Assembly: GCA_003427395.1 (NCBI GenBank)
Contig: BFEA01000339.1
Location: 1,256,006 to 1,286,108 of the forward strand
DNA length: 30,103 nt
DNA from: Chara braunii
Taxonomy: Eukaryota > Streptophyta > Charophyceae > Charales > Characeae
Direction: 5' to 3'
Both the position numbers and the translations under genes were made by a program. Below, one piece after another: positions 1 to 8,269 of this stretch (positions within the stretch are counted from its first letter, which is position 1; the number at the start of each line of letters is the position of its first letter). Below the pieces are notes generated by a model. It did not search any database, was not told the origin of the DNA, and worked only from the letters and a program-made list of their open reading frames with translations.

Positions 1-223
1 CCATCCATTCAAGTGTAGTTGAATTTGGCTCAACTGCCCAAGGCGCTTGCAGAGCGCGCACTTCACTGGTTAAAGTGAGATAAACAACCACAAAAAAAAC
101 TAAAATTCCTACAACAGAGAGATAAGAGCCAAAACTACTCAGTGCATTCCATCCGGCAGAAGCGTCTGGATAATCCGGAATACGGCGTGGCATGCCCGCA
201 AGACCTAAGAAATGCATAGGAAC
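1..223 (-). pseudogene. cox1: Mitochondrial cox1 3'-region fragment (numt or assembly join)
   Basis: Read on the minus strand from about 220 down to 1, this is an open frame for the C-terminal part of cytochrome c oxidase subunit 1. It starts at [19 protein letters not shown], continues through [12 protein letters not shown] and a hydrophobic last transmembrane helix, and reaches NSTTLEWM at the window edge. Those blocks are highly conserved in COX1, a mitochondrial inner-membrane protein of respiratory complex IV. The match stops abruptly at about 220-223, where FFP of COX1 would be expected and unrelated residues appear. There is no stop or frameshift in about 70 codons, so the transfer is recent or the piece is a mis-join. 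The sequence resembles green-lineage COX1 more than animal or bacterial forms (from memory of the family). An exon bounded by a mitochondrial intron is an alternative for the breakpoint. Confidence 0.88.
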
Positions 224-304
224 CAACTGAGCTAGGCCCATTGGTGCACCCGGTCTGGTTTCTTTCTGCACCAGTTCTGGTTTCTTTCTTTCTTTCTTTC
301 TTTC

Positions 305-412
305 TTTTTTTTTTTTTTTTTTTAAATATTTTAAATAGGTCCTTACGGCCCTCGCTCCATATCCATTCTGGGGACCTTCAGTCCGGTTCCTATTCAACCG
401 GCAGGTCAAAGA
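305..412 (-). repeat. Poly(A)-tailed retroposon fragment, family R copy 1
   Basis: A T-run at 306-323 is followed by ATCCATTCTGGGG and CAGTCCGGTTCCTATTC. The same order (T-run, then TATTCTGGGG, then CAGTCCGGTTGCTTATC, then GGCAAG) recurs near 2.98, 9.47 and 20.85 kb. On the minus strand this is a short body ending in poly(A), as in a LINE or SINE 3' end. I see no clear pol III boxes in it, so the class is unknown. Confidence 0.6.
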
Positions 413-424
413 TAGTAAGATACA

Positions 425-541
425 TTGTCTTGTTTCTTGAACTTTCTTCCTTCTTTTTTTTTTCTCTTTTTTTTGTTTTTTGTTTTGTTTCTTTCTTTTT
501 TTTTTTTCTCTTTTTTTTTGTTTTTGTTTTGTTTCTTTCTT
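425..541. repeat. T-rich low-complexity tract
   Basis: Almost pure T interrupted by C and G, with a near-duplicate block of CTCTTTTTTTTTGTTTTTTGTTTTGTTTC at about 461-494 and 509-540 given here only by position. Reading frames through it are Phe/Leu-rich artefacts. Confidence 0.8.
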
Positions 542-677
542 AATGACTGGATATCGAAAGTCTGTGCTTTCTCTCAGGCCAAACAGCTGGATCCCTTGAC
601 CACTGCAACTGTGCTTCGGAGCTCAAAAGCGGATCCCCATAACCAAACCCGTCGTGATACCCCTACAGGGCACATTG

Positions 678-1190
678 TTCGATGCCATAACCATAACCAT
701 AACTGCTCATGACAAACTTAACCATCACCATAACCATACCCGGCTATCATAACCATAGCCATACCCGGTTATCATTACCATAACCATAGCCATACCCGGT
801 TATCATAACCATAACCATAACCGGCTATCGTAACCATAACCATAACCATAACCATAACCATAACCATAACCGTAGCCGTACCCGGTTATCATAACCATAA
901 CCATAACCATAACCATAACCTTAACCATACCCGACTATCATAACCATAACCATACCCGGTTATCATAACCATAACTGTAGCCATTACCGGTTATCATAAC
1001 CATAACCGAAACCGGTCATGGTAACCATGATTATAACAGGTCATGATAACCATACTCATAACCGGCTACCATAACCAGCTACCATAACCAGGCGCACCAT
1101 AACCAGCTACCGTAACCAGCTACCATAACCAGCTTCCACAACCATGACCATAACCATGACTATAAGCATAACCATAACCATAACCCCATA
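678..1190. repeat. CCATAA hexanucleotide array
   Basis: About 500 bp of imperfect ATAACC hexamers, periodically broken by CCCGGTTATC (for example near 750, 797, 880 and 955), giving a higher-order repeat. The second half drifts to AACCAGCTACC variants at 1060-1130. No coding potential was seen. Confidence 0.93.
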
Positions 1191-1240
1191 ACTATAGCCA
1201 AAAGAAAAGAGAAAAGAAAAAAGGTGTATCGATGTTATCG

Positions 1241-1591
1241 AATGATAGGAGAGTTAACGTTGGCCATTGTGAGGAGGAGAGTTTTTCGTCAGGTACAGAG
1301 TCCAAGCCCTGCTCTGAAAGCCTTGTGTAGTATGTACGCTGCTACCTTCTTCCTCCAAATGATAGGAGAGTTAACGTTGGCCATTGTGAGGAGGAGAGTT
1401 TTTCGACAGGTACAGAGTCCAAGCCCTGCTCTGAAAGCCTTGTGTAGTATGTACGCTGCTACCTTCTTCCTCCGAATGATAGGAGAGTCAACTTTGGCCA
1501 TTGTGAGGAGGAGAGTTTTTCGACAGGTAGAGAGTCCAAGCCCTGCTCTGAAAGCCTTGTGTAGTATGTACGCTGCTACCTTCTTCCTCCG
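1241..1591. repeat. 117-bp tandem triplication
   Basis: Three consecutive copies start at 1241, 1358 and 1475, each beginning AATGATAGGAGAGT and ending CTTCTTCCTCC. The copies differ at only a few bases. Because 117 is a multiple of three, frames stay open on both strands, but the same peptide appears three times and matches no family I know. The block also resembles 1735-1800 (TGTGAGGAGGAGAG, then AAGCCCTGC), so the array probably grew from a dispersed repeat. Confidence 0.93.
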
Positions 1592-1600
1592 AATACAACG

Positions 1601-1661
1601 TACGGTCATTATGGCTGTATCTAGACAGAAAGATTCCTCAAATACAGCTATAATGACCGTA
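1601..1661. repeat. 20-bp inverted repeat
   Basis: TACGGTCATTATGGCTGTAT at 1601-1620 pairs with 1642-1661 with one mismatch, leaving a 21-base loop. A related phrase (GGTCGTTATAGCTGTATTTG) occurs at 11599-11618, so this may be the end of a dispersed element. Confidence 0.75.
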
Positions 1662-1689
1662 GGAGGTAGAGTTCATGTTGTCACGAGTT

Positions 1690-1945
1690 CGAACTCTGGG
1701 AGAAGGGCTTACATTGTGTAACGATGTGCGATGTGAGGAGGAGAGGACTTGTCTGAACAGAGCATGAGTTCGAACCTGAAGCCCTGCAACGGTGTGAAAC
1801 CTGTTTTGACCAATGGGAGCCCAATGTTGGTTGGAGGGGAGTCTGTGTGTTGTCCAATGATCCGGATAGTCGGTCCATTGACAACCAACCAACCCACCCA
1901 CACACCGAGCCGGCGCCCTTCGACAAAAAAAAAAACTAAAAAAAA
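1690..1945 (+). repeat. Possible plus-strand SINE-like retroposon
   Basis: Two B-box-like phrases, GAGTTCGAACT (about 1685) and GAGTTCGAACC (about 1773), are followed by about 150 bases ending in an A-rich tail at 1925-1947. This arrangement suits a tRNA-derived SINE, but I cannot place a convincing A box or a target duplication. Confidence 0.3.
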
Positions 1946-1947
1946 AT

Positions 1948-2723
1948 CCATCTTTGGATTGATAAATTTAATTCTCTTGGCTAGTGGGGCTTCGCTAGAG
2001 GAGTTGGTTATCACCATGGGTTATGCTAAAAAAGTTAAAAAGTTCAAAAAAAAAATCCTTCTGGACGCGTTACCCAGGAGATGAAAGTGGGGGTCCCATT
2101 AACCGCTTGTGGGGGACCTGAAGGGGGCAAGGGATGAAGGGGTAGGATGGTCCTTTGGTTGAAGATCTGGCAAAGAAAACTTGGTCAGTGTTCAGAAAAA
2201 GGGCATCCCTTCAGGTCGGGAAGAGTTTTTTTTTGGGGGGCCCACGGATCAGTGGGTGGTGGGCTGACAAAGAGAAGCTAATTTCCTTACTTCAGACGAA
2301 GAGTGTCGTCCACGTTGCCGTCGTTCATGTTCCATATCTCGAAGAGCGGTTAGTACTCATGGCAATGGATGCATCTTGACGCCTTTGGTGGAAAGATGCA
2401 TGCGTATGGCAAGGCCCTTATTAGCTCATCACCGGACAAACTGTTCTGTCTGTCGAGACACAGGTCAGGCCGGACGTCTGGACTGGTCCGGTGTTGGGGT
2501 CCGGCATAACCATGAAAAAAAAACTCATTGTGAACAAGTTAGAACAACAACAAACAGATTGCAATCGCAGAATGGATATGGACCCTGGCCCATAAGGACC
2601 TGTTTTGTTATTAAAAATAAAAAATAAAAAAAATAAAAAAATTGCAAAATCACCTCTGTCCCACTTGTTTGTCTTGGTGCATGGTCCCTTTTGTGTTTTC
2701 GAATTTCTCGTTGAAATTTTCAG
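1948..2723 (+). other. Presumed POLH intron or 5' flank, no recognisable gene
   Basis: This stretch before the first recognised POLH exon holds a T/G run at 2227-2240, an A-rich tract at 2612-2640 and otherwise unique-looking sequence. I searched it by eye for the expected DMDCFY-type first exon and did not find it. Short open frames here show no family motifs. Confidence 0.5.
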
Positions 2724-2844
2724 TGGAGCAGCGAAAACAGCCGCTTCTGCGAGGGAGACCGACAGCTGTCAAGCAGTATAATCCATGGCTAGGAGGCGCA
2801 TTGATTGCGGTGAGCTACGAGGCACGGAGATATGGCGTCACAAG
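2724..2844 (+). CDS. POLH: POLH exon: fingers segment (VEQRKQP to GVTR)
   Basis: The acceptor TTTTCAG at 2717-2723 precedes TG GAG CAG, so the Val codon is split with one base in the missing upstream exon. Thirty-nine full codons follow, and the exon ends with AG of a split Arg codon before donor GTGAAA at 2845. Conserved residues equivalent to human Pol eta Gln38 (KQYN), Tyr52 and Arg55 (SYEAR) and Arg61 (GVTR) are all present. These contact the incoming nucleotide and the template lesion in the known structures (established knowledge). Immediately upstream in the family comes the metal-binding DMDCFY motif, which must lie in an exon I could not find. Confidence 0.93.
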
Positions 2845-2950
2845 GTGAAACAGCTTTTTTGGACTCACTGGTCGTTCCAATCCAAGAGCTCAGATGCATG
2901 TATCAAACAGACAAATTCTGTCTCTCCTCTTTTTAATTCTCTCTCTCTCT
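2845..2950 (+). other. Start of POLH intron (5108 bp, to 7952)
   Basis: Donor GTGAAA opens an intron filled by the repeats listed between here and 7952. The acceptor is GTCCAG at 7947-7952. No further exon is needed inside it, because the flanking exons join in phase (AG + G = Arg). Confidence 0.85.
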
Positions 2951-2958
2951 TTCTTTTC

Positions 2959-2989
<31 letters not shown>

Positions 2990-3060
2990 GGAAACACACA
3001 AATCCCCTTTTATTGTGGGGGGCGTCAGTCCGGTTGCTTATCGTCGGCAAGCATGAGTAC
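2951..3060 (-). repeat. Family R retroposon copy 2
   Basis: A TTTTC/T-run tail at 2951-2989 is followed by CCCCTTTTATTGTGGGGGGC and CAGTCCGGTTGCTTATCGTC up to GGCAAGCATG. It is the same layout as the copies near 0.35, 9.48 and 20.85 kb. On the minus strand the body ends in an A-rich tail. Confidence 0.65.
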
Positions 3061-3173
3061 AAGAAAGAAAAAAAGATATAGGAAAAGGTCAGGAGCGCAA
3101 GGCTGACCTCCTCTTTTGACCTTTTTTTTTGTTTCTTTTTTTGACCTCTTTTGACTTTTGCATCTCCTCTTCT

Positions 3174-3352
3174 TTTTTTTTTTTTTTTTTTTTTTTTTGA
3201 AGTGCAATGGGCTTGTAATATCAGCGGTGAACTGACCAGCCCCAGTTAATTCAGAATGGTGTTCTTGAAATTTCTTCCGTTCATCTGACAGTTTCTGGAT
3301 TCGAACTTGAGTCTGTATTTCAACTTTCATGGGCTTACCAACTTAGCTAGGA
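3174..3352 (-). mobile_element. tRNA-derived SINE, SINE-1 copy a
   Basis: On the minus strand this is a pol III-type SINE. The A box TAGCTAAGTTGG lies at 3338-3349 and the B box GTTCGAATCC at 3297-3306, about 31 bases apart. A body of roughly 100 bases follows, ending in poly(A) (T-run 3174-3199 on the plus strand). The head resembles the D-arm and T-arm of a tRNA. Related copies lie at 11362-11521 and 17773-17890. No target duplication could be set. It is antisense to POLH, inside an intron. Confidence 0.85.
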
Positions 3353-3660
3353 GTGATTGTAAATTTGTTCTAACTTGTAACCCATAGATTGGATATAAGG
3401 GGGTAATCGATGGACATGTCAGATGGAATAGATGAATATGAATACTGAACCCTCTTCCTGTTTACTCTAGTTCAACGCATAAACAAATGGCTAGCTAACA
3501 AATTAAATAAAGTTACAAATTTGAAATATCTTTTTCATTGGATATGTGGCGTTTGTTTATATAGATAAATAACGAATCCTCTTCATTGATTGGGGAGGGA
3601 GTAATCAACAGATAATCTTTTTTCCTCTGTTTCTGCTTGCTCTAGTTTGGCATTGTCTTG
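3353..3660. other. Intronic AT-rich sequence without recognised features
   Basis: Roughly 300 bases of AT-rich, apparently unique sequence. The phrases GGATATAAGGGGGTAATCGATGG (position 3392) and ATAGATAAATAACGAATCCTCTTC (3560) look like weakly repeated pieces, but nothing codes. Confidence 0.5.
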
Positions 3661-3664
3661 ATAG

Positions 3665-3990
3665 AAAGCGGGGGATTTGTGTGGGGGGGTGGGTAACAAG
3701 AAAGGAAGGGGGGGTGGTGGTTTGGGGGGGGATGGGGGGGGGGGGTGGGGCGAGTTAGTCGACAGATAAATATTAAATTCTCATCGTATTCGTTTCGTTG
3801 TTCAACCTACTGTGTTCTGCTGAACACAATGCATCCTCATCCGGACTGTATTACTGCAGAAAGATAGGTTGTATACACTCAGGAGCGGCGCTTATTGTGT
3901 TTGGGGAGGGGGGGGTAGGAGGGGGGAAGGGGAGGGAAACGGTAGTTTTGACACAGAGGGTAAGGGGAGAAAGGGGTGGGAAGGGAAAAA
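3665..3990 (+). repeat. G-rich tracts on the plus strand
   Basis: Runs of 6 to 9 G occur repeatedly at 3682-3760 and 3903-3985. These could form G-quadruplexes in the transcribed intron RNA. The glycine/arginine-rich frames across them are composition artefacts. Confidence 0.75.
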
Positions 3991-4159
3991 GAACTTGAAA
4001 ATGTCGCCAGTTGATGAAAGGAATCCGATGGCCATGCAAGGTGAGAGCGGGGGTGGGATTATTGCGTGGGTGGAGGTAACTCAGGTAAAGCTGTTGCAGT
4101 GGAGAAGAATGATTTCAATTTTGTGTTGTTGAAGCCATTATATAGAACTTATCACTGCT

Positions 4160-4250
4160 GCATTAAAAAATTGGGCCAATCCCTGTATGCACAAAGGAAA
4201 AATTGTGGTGGTTGGATATTTGTCAATCCAACAGACCCAACTGAAATTAA
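4160..4250 (+). repeat. Short dispersed repeat shared with 13.1 kb
   Basis: TTGTCAATCCAACAGACCCA at about 4221-4240, with the preceding GCACAAAG...TGG, closely matches 13108-13172 (TTGTCAATCCAACAGGCCAA). It is probably part of an old dispersed element; its ends are not defined. Confidence 0.5.
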
Positions 4251-4259
4251 GGGTGTGCG

Positions 4260-5320
4260 TCCCGGTGACGGCCTGGATATGAGTAACCACGTGGTTACTG
4301 ATAGCACCTGGTTATCAGGAACAACCAACCTGGTTACCCAAATCGCCACCTCGTTACGCGCCTCGTTGCGCGCCTTGCTACGTGCCTTGGTACGCGCCTC
4401 GGTACGCGCCTCGGAACGCGCCTCGGTACGCGCCTCGGTACGCGCCTCGGTACGCACCTTGTTACACAGTTACCAGTTAGTAGTTACCATCTGGTTACCA
4501 TAACGGCCTGGTTACTGGAAATGACCTGGTTACCGGCAAAGGCCTGGTTATTGGTAGCTGGCTGGTGAACCACACATGCCCACCTGGTTACTGTTACTGC
4601 ATCGTTACCAGTAACCGGCTGGTTACCACCAGTAACTATGTGGTCACTCTAGCCGCTTGTTTAATGGTAACTGGCTGGTTGCCAACTGCCAACCACAGGT
4701 ATCCACCTGGTTATTGTTAGTGCATGGTTACCGGTACCTGGCTGGTTACCTCCAGTAATGACCATCTGCTCACCGTGACAGCCTGGTTACTGGTAACTGC
4801 CTGGTAATTGCCTGGTAACTGCCTGGTAACTGCCTGGTAACTGCCTGGTAACTGCCTGGTAACTTCCTAGTAACCGCCTGTTTACCAACCGTAGTGCTGT
4901 TTAATGGTAACTGGCTGGTTGCCAACTGCCAACCACAGGTAACCACCTGGTTATTGTTACTGCATGGTTACCGGTACCTGGCTGGTTACCTCCAGTAATG
5001 ACCATCTGCTCACCGTGACAGCCTGGTTACTGGTAACTGCCTGGTGACTGCCTGGTAACTGCCTGTTTACCAACCGTAGTGGCCTGGTTAGCAGTAACTG
5101 CCTGGTTCTCACCAGTAACGGCTGGTTACTGTAACCATGGTCACCAGGAACCGCCTGGTTATCTGGTTATTGCCTGGTTACCAGTAACGACTGGTTGCCG
5201 GTAACTGCATGGTTACCAGGTTATCACCCCTAACCGCTTGGTTACTGGAACCGCTGCCTAGTTACCACCAGTAACCGCCTGGTTACCCGTAACTGCCTGG
5301 TTACTGGTAATCATGTGGAT
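4260..5320. repeat. GGTTAC/GGTAAC minisatellite
   Basis: About 1 kb built of CCTGGTTACC and GGTAACTGCC phrases that are partly self-complementary. A run of GCCTGGTAACT 11-mers lies at 4795-4865. A segment of about 148 bp (4658-4805) is repeated almost exactly at 4898-5045, 240 bp away, showing recent expansion by duplication. Dense inverted repeats should fold into many hairpins. Confidence 0.92.
4345..4456. repeat. 12-bp tandem repeat GTACGCGCCTCG
   Basis: About nine units of CGCGCCTCGGTA with point variants. Since 12 is a multiple of 3, frames are open on both strands and encode tetrapeptide repeats (ARTE-type on the minus strand). No start context, splice signals or family support a gene. 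Confidence 0.9.
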
Positions 5321-5435
5321 ACCATGCAATAAATCGCAGTTTCCCAGTCGGGCTGTGCACTAAGTGTTCGGCTGTGTAGTTTGTTTACTTGCTGTTTTGA
5401 GCTTTGCGGGAGCTCAAACCCTTAAGCTCAAAACA

Positions 5436-5460
5436 CTACCCCCCCCCTCCCCCCCCCACA
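5436..5460. repeat. C-rich run
   Basis: Two runs of seven to eight C separated by TCC lie just upstream of the telomeric tract. Confidence 0.7.
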
Positions 5461-5574
5461 AGGGCCAAAACTCAAAATCGTGAACCCTGAATTCTAAGAC
5501 CCTAAGGCCAAAGCTGTATAAGCTATACCTGCAACCCGAATTTCTATGGCCCCTCCGAGACCCTGAAACCCTAA

Positions 5575-5672
5575 GCTCTAAACCCTAAACCCTAAACCCT
5601 AAACCTGGGCCGTAAACCCTAAACCGTACAACCAGCATGCTTATCTCTAAACCCTAAACCCTAAACCCTGAA
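5575..5672. repeat. Interstitial plant-type telomeric repeat (CCCTAAA)
   Basis: Two clusters of CCCTAAA heptamers (about 5578-5606 and 5648-5670), with variants such as CCGTAAA and CCCTGAA between and after them. CCCTAAA is the C-strand of the Arabidopsis-type telomere (established knowledge). The short degenerate form inside a gene intron makes this an interstitial telomeric sequence rather than a chromosome end. Confidence 0.88.
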
Positions 5673-5687
5673 CCATAAACTCCAAAT

Positions 5688-6207
5688 GTTTAAACCACCA
5701 GTACCTCACCCAGCTATGCAGTCCGACCCTCAGGCGACCGGTATGCCGGGCTTTGCGAGCCTGGGGGTACCGGTAGCAGGACAGGCTGAGGCTGAAGGAG
5801 GGGGAAAAAAAAAGGAAAAAAACAAACAAACACAACACCACTAGGGGGACCTGAATGCAGCTGGATACATTCTCCGAAGTGCCGGTGTGAGCATGCCTTC
5901 ATTCTGCTGTGTCTCGTACCCGTCGCTTTCTTTACAGAATCTAGAAACTAGACGAAGACAAAAAAAAAAAAAAAAAACTGTCAAATCTAGAAACTAGAAG
6001 AATAGGAAAAAAAAACGTAACGTCTGTGTCAGAATCTACAAAGTGAAAGAAGAGAAAACAAATTATGCACCTCTTTGGCCCTGAATGTGGTTTGATACAT
6101 TCGTTGATGTGCCACTTCGAGTATGCCCTCCGGGAGGCCGTTGGAGATCACAGGATGCAAGACCGCGTTGTTTTTTTTTAGCTCGGCGAGGTACTGGTGG
6201 TTTAAAC
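5688..6207. mobile_element. TTAA-flanked MITE, family P copy 1
   Basis: GTTTAAACCACCAGTACCTC at 5688-5707 and its exact reverse complement at 6188-6207 bound about 0.5 kb. If TTAA (5690-5693 and 6202-6205) is the target duplication, the element starts ACCACCAGTAC and ends GTACTGGTGGT. Two further elements with the same ends occur at 9643-9839 and 19170-19332. TTAA targets are the hallmark of piggyBac-type transposases (established knowledge); assignment to that superfamily is inference. The interior has A-runs and two diverged copies of CTGAATG...GATACATTC (5850 and 6080). No transposase frame was seen. Confidence 0.75.
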
Positions 6208-6239
6208 CCAGGCAGGACAGCCGGATATTCAGGCTCTTT

Positions 6240-6760
6240 TTTTGGTCCAGATTTTTTATCTAATTCAATCTAATCTAATTTAATCTAATCTATCTAATCT
6301 TACCTTATCTTTATCTTTATCTTTATCTATATCTAATCTAATCAAATCTAGTCTAAATTCTAATCCAATCCAATCTAATCCAGTTGGATCAAAACCAATC
6401 AGATAGAATTTGATCAGATTGAATCAAATCGAATCGAATCGAATTGAATCTTCTATCAAATAGAATGGAATGGAATTGAATCGAATCATATCGAACCGTA
6501 TCTAATCATATTGAATCCTATCAAAACTATGGAATCCTATTGTATCCTATCCTATCCTATCCTATCCTATCCTATCCTATCCTATCCTATCCTATCCTAT
6601 CCTATCTAATCCTGTCGTATCTAATTTAATCTAATCTTACTTAATCTTTCATCTAATCTTATTTTGTCTTCTCTTGTTTCGTCTTATCTGATCTTATCTA
6701 TCTATCTATCGATCAATTGATATAGTGATCCATCCACCTATCTATCTATCTATCTGAATG
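6240..6760. repeat. ATCTA/CCTAT pentamer and tetramer microsatellites
   Basis: TCTAA-type pentamers (6255-6520) grade into about 13 perfect CCTAT units at 6540-6605, then CTTAT and TATC tetramers (6690-6755). The tract is intronic and non-coding. Confidence 0.95.
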
Positions 6761-6915
6761 CTTGGAAAGACTTGAACTCTCAACCCCCAAATCTGTAGTT
6801 CCTTGCTCTATCCAATCTATATATCTATCCAGTCTAACTAGGTTATTATCTCGTCTTTCTAGTTTATATAGTCTACCGTAACTACCTGGTTTAATGAACT
6901 TTAATATAACCGAAT

Positions 6916-6997
6916 GAGATTTAGTTGGCGTGGCGTATGTAATCTTTTGTAATCTCAAGAACATTTAGACGGCACATTGTGATGGAGCGCCCACATC

Positions 6998-7061
<64 letters not shown>

Positions 7062-7142
7062 AGATTTAGTTGGCGTGATATATGTAATCTTTTGTAATCT
7101 CAAGAACATTTAGACGGCACATTGTGATGGAGCGTCCGCATC

Positions 7143-7237
<95 letters not shown>

Positions 7238-7238
7238 N

Positions 7239-7300
<62 letters not shown>
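6916..7300. repeat. 145-bp duplication with (GT)n, then (GA)n
   Basis: GAGATTTAGTTGGCGTG begins at 6916 and again at 7061. Each unit continues through AACATTTAGACGGCACATTG and CATCCACG into a (GT)n tract (7001-7058 and 7145-7212). A (GA)n tract with one N follows at 7212-7300. The second unit differs from the first at a few bases. Confidence 0.93.
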
Positions 7301-7302
<2 letters not shown>

Positions 7303-7660
7303 CCATACTGCTGACCGTGGCAGGCCGGACTTGTCGAGTTGAGAATTGAGTTTATGTTTCGTCTGTGTGCTGAGTTCATGTTGAGTTTGCATTATTATGG
7401 GTGTTATGTCGAGTTTATGTTCGATCTATGTTTAGTTGATAACTTGATGACATTTGTCTATCAGTTGAATCAATGCTGCGTCTATATGTTGAGTTGAGTC
7501 TATGATGAGTACGAGCTTCCATGTGTGGCTTATCCCCTCTTTGGGTTGAATCTATTCCGAGTGCTTGTCCATTACATGGGCTTCTTCCGTCCCTGCAGAT
7601 GGGAGCGAGTCGTTCGGGTTGGTGAAAAGCAGGTGAGGCGGAAGAAGAGAAGAAGCTAAC
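7301..7660. other. Intronic sequence without recognised features
   Basis: About 360 bases with loosely repeated GAGTTTATGTT/GAGTTGA phrases (7345-7500) that suggest an old tandem repeat. No coding motif was seen. Confidence 0.45.
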
Positions 7661-7662
7661 CT

Positions 7663-7665
7663 CCT

Positions 7666-7712
<47 letters not shown>

Positions 7713-7789
7713 GTCTGTTTCTCTCTCTCTCTCTCTCTCTCTCAGTGCATGTCTGTTTCTCTCTCTCTCTCTCTCTCTCTCTGCATGTC

Positions 7790-7828
<39 letters not shown>

Positions 7829-7850
7829 GATGTCTGTTTCTCTCTCTCTG
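7663..7850. repeat. (CT)n tracts separated by GCATGTCTGTTT
   Basis: Four or more (CT)n blocks are punctuated by GCATGTCTGTTTC (about 7709, 7747, 7783) and a variant, ending about 100 bp before the next POLH exon. They form a long polypyrimidine stretch upstream of the acceptor at 7952. Confidence 0.92.
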
Positions 7851-7952
7851 TGTGCTTTGAGTTGAATGTATGGTCAGTTCAAGCTTGCTTGTCTATATGT
7901 TGAGTGCAAACTTTTTTTCGTTCTTCTGTACCTGGATGTGTGCGACGTCCAG

Positions 7953-8064
7953 GCACATGCGTGGCGATGAGGCGAAGCAGAAGTGTCCGGAACTCCAGTT
8001 GATTCAAGTCCCGACAGCCCATGGGAAAGCAGACCTGACAGACTATCGGAATGCCGGGGCTGAG
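7953..8064 (+). CDS. POLH: POLH exon: palm/fingers segment (RGDEAKQKCPELQL)
   Basis: The acceptor GTCCAG ends at 7952. The first G completes the Arg codon begun in the previous exon. Thirty-seven codons follow, HMRGDEAKQKCPELQLIQVP through HGKADLTDYRNAGAE. This corresponds to the family block SMRGDEAK...LVQVP...GKADL...YR (established knowledge of plant Pol eta). The exon ends on a complete Glu codon before donor GTATCA at 8065. A U6-derived retroposon begins directly at this donor: the last exon base and the donor sit inside its target duplication. The frame stays open past the donor through the insert, so read-through would not hit an immediate stop. Confidence 0.94.
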
Positions 8065-8247
8065 GTATCAAACCATCCTTTTTTTTTTTTTCTTTTTTTT
8101 TTTTTTCTCTTTCTTTCAATTTGGATGGTAACTCGACTTATGCGTTTCATCCTAGAAAGCACAGCGGTTATGCTAATTAGTAATTACCCTTCTCTGTATC
8201 GATCCAATTTAACGGATGTCCCAAAGGATGGTATCAAAAACCATCCT
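8064..8247 (-). pseudogene. U6 snRNA retropseudogene at the POLH 5' splice site
   Basis: On the minus strand, 8229 to 8117 reads as a diverged U6 snRNA. It shows a 5' stem-like ATCCTTTGGGACATCCG, then TTGGATCGATACAGAGAAG (ACAGAGA box), ATTAGCAT, GGATGAAACGCATAA and a 3' end CCAAATTG, with a roughly 10-nt insertion after ACAGAGAAG. An A-rich tail follows (T-run 8080-8116 on the plus strand). It is flanked by GGTATCAAACCATCCT (8064-8079) and GGTATCAAAAACCATCCT (8230-8247), a 16-18 bp target duplication. Full 5' end, poly(A) and long duplication indicate LINE-mediated retroposition of U6 RNA. Confidence 0.88.
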
Positions 8248-8269
8248 CTTTCTGTTTTTTTTGTTTGTT

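Noticed and set aside
241-712. Phe-rich plus-strand open frames
   Set aside because: They run through T-rich low-complexity DNA and have no family motif.
1224-1721. 165-codon plus frame and 106-codon minus frame
   Set aside because: Both are produced by the 117-bp triplication, whose length is a multiple of three; no recognisable domain.
2155-2379. Possible first POLH exon
   Set aside because: The frame lacks the DMDCFY-type motif and does not resemble the Pol eta N-terminus.
4066-4503. Repeat-peptide frames on both strands (ARTE and RAS types)
   Set aside because: They arise from the 12-bp tandem repeat; simultaneous openness on both strands is a composition effect.
4658-5045. CRISPR-like array
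   Set aside because: The spaced repeats are minisatellite units without unique spacers, in a eukaryotic intron with no cas genes.
7066-7392. Ser/Leu and Thr/His repeat proteins
   Set aside because: Translations of (GA)n and (GT)n microsatellites.
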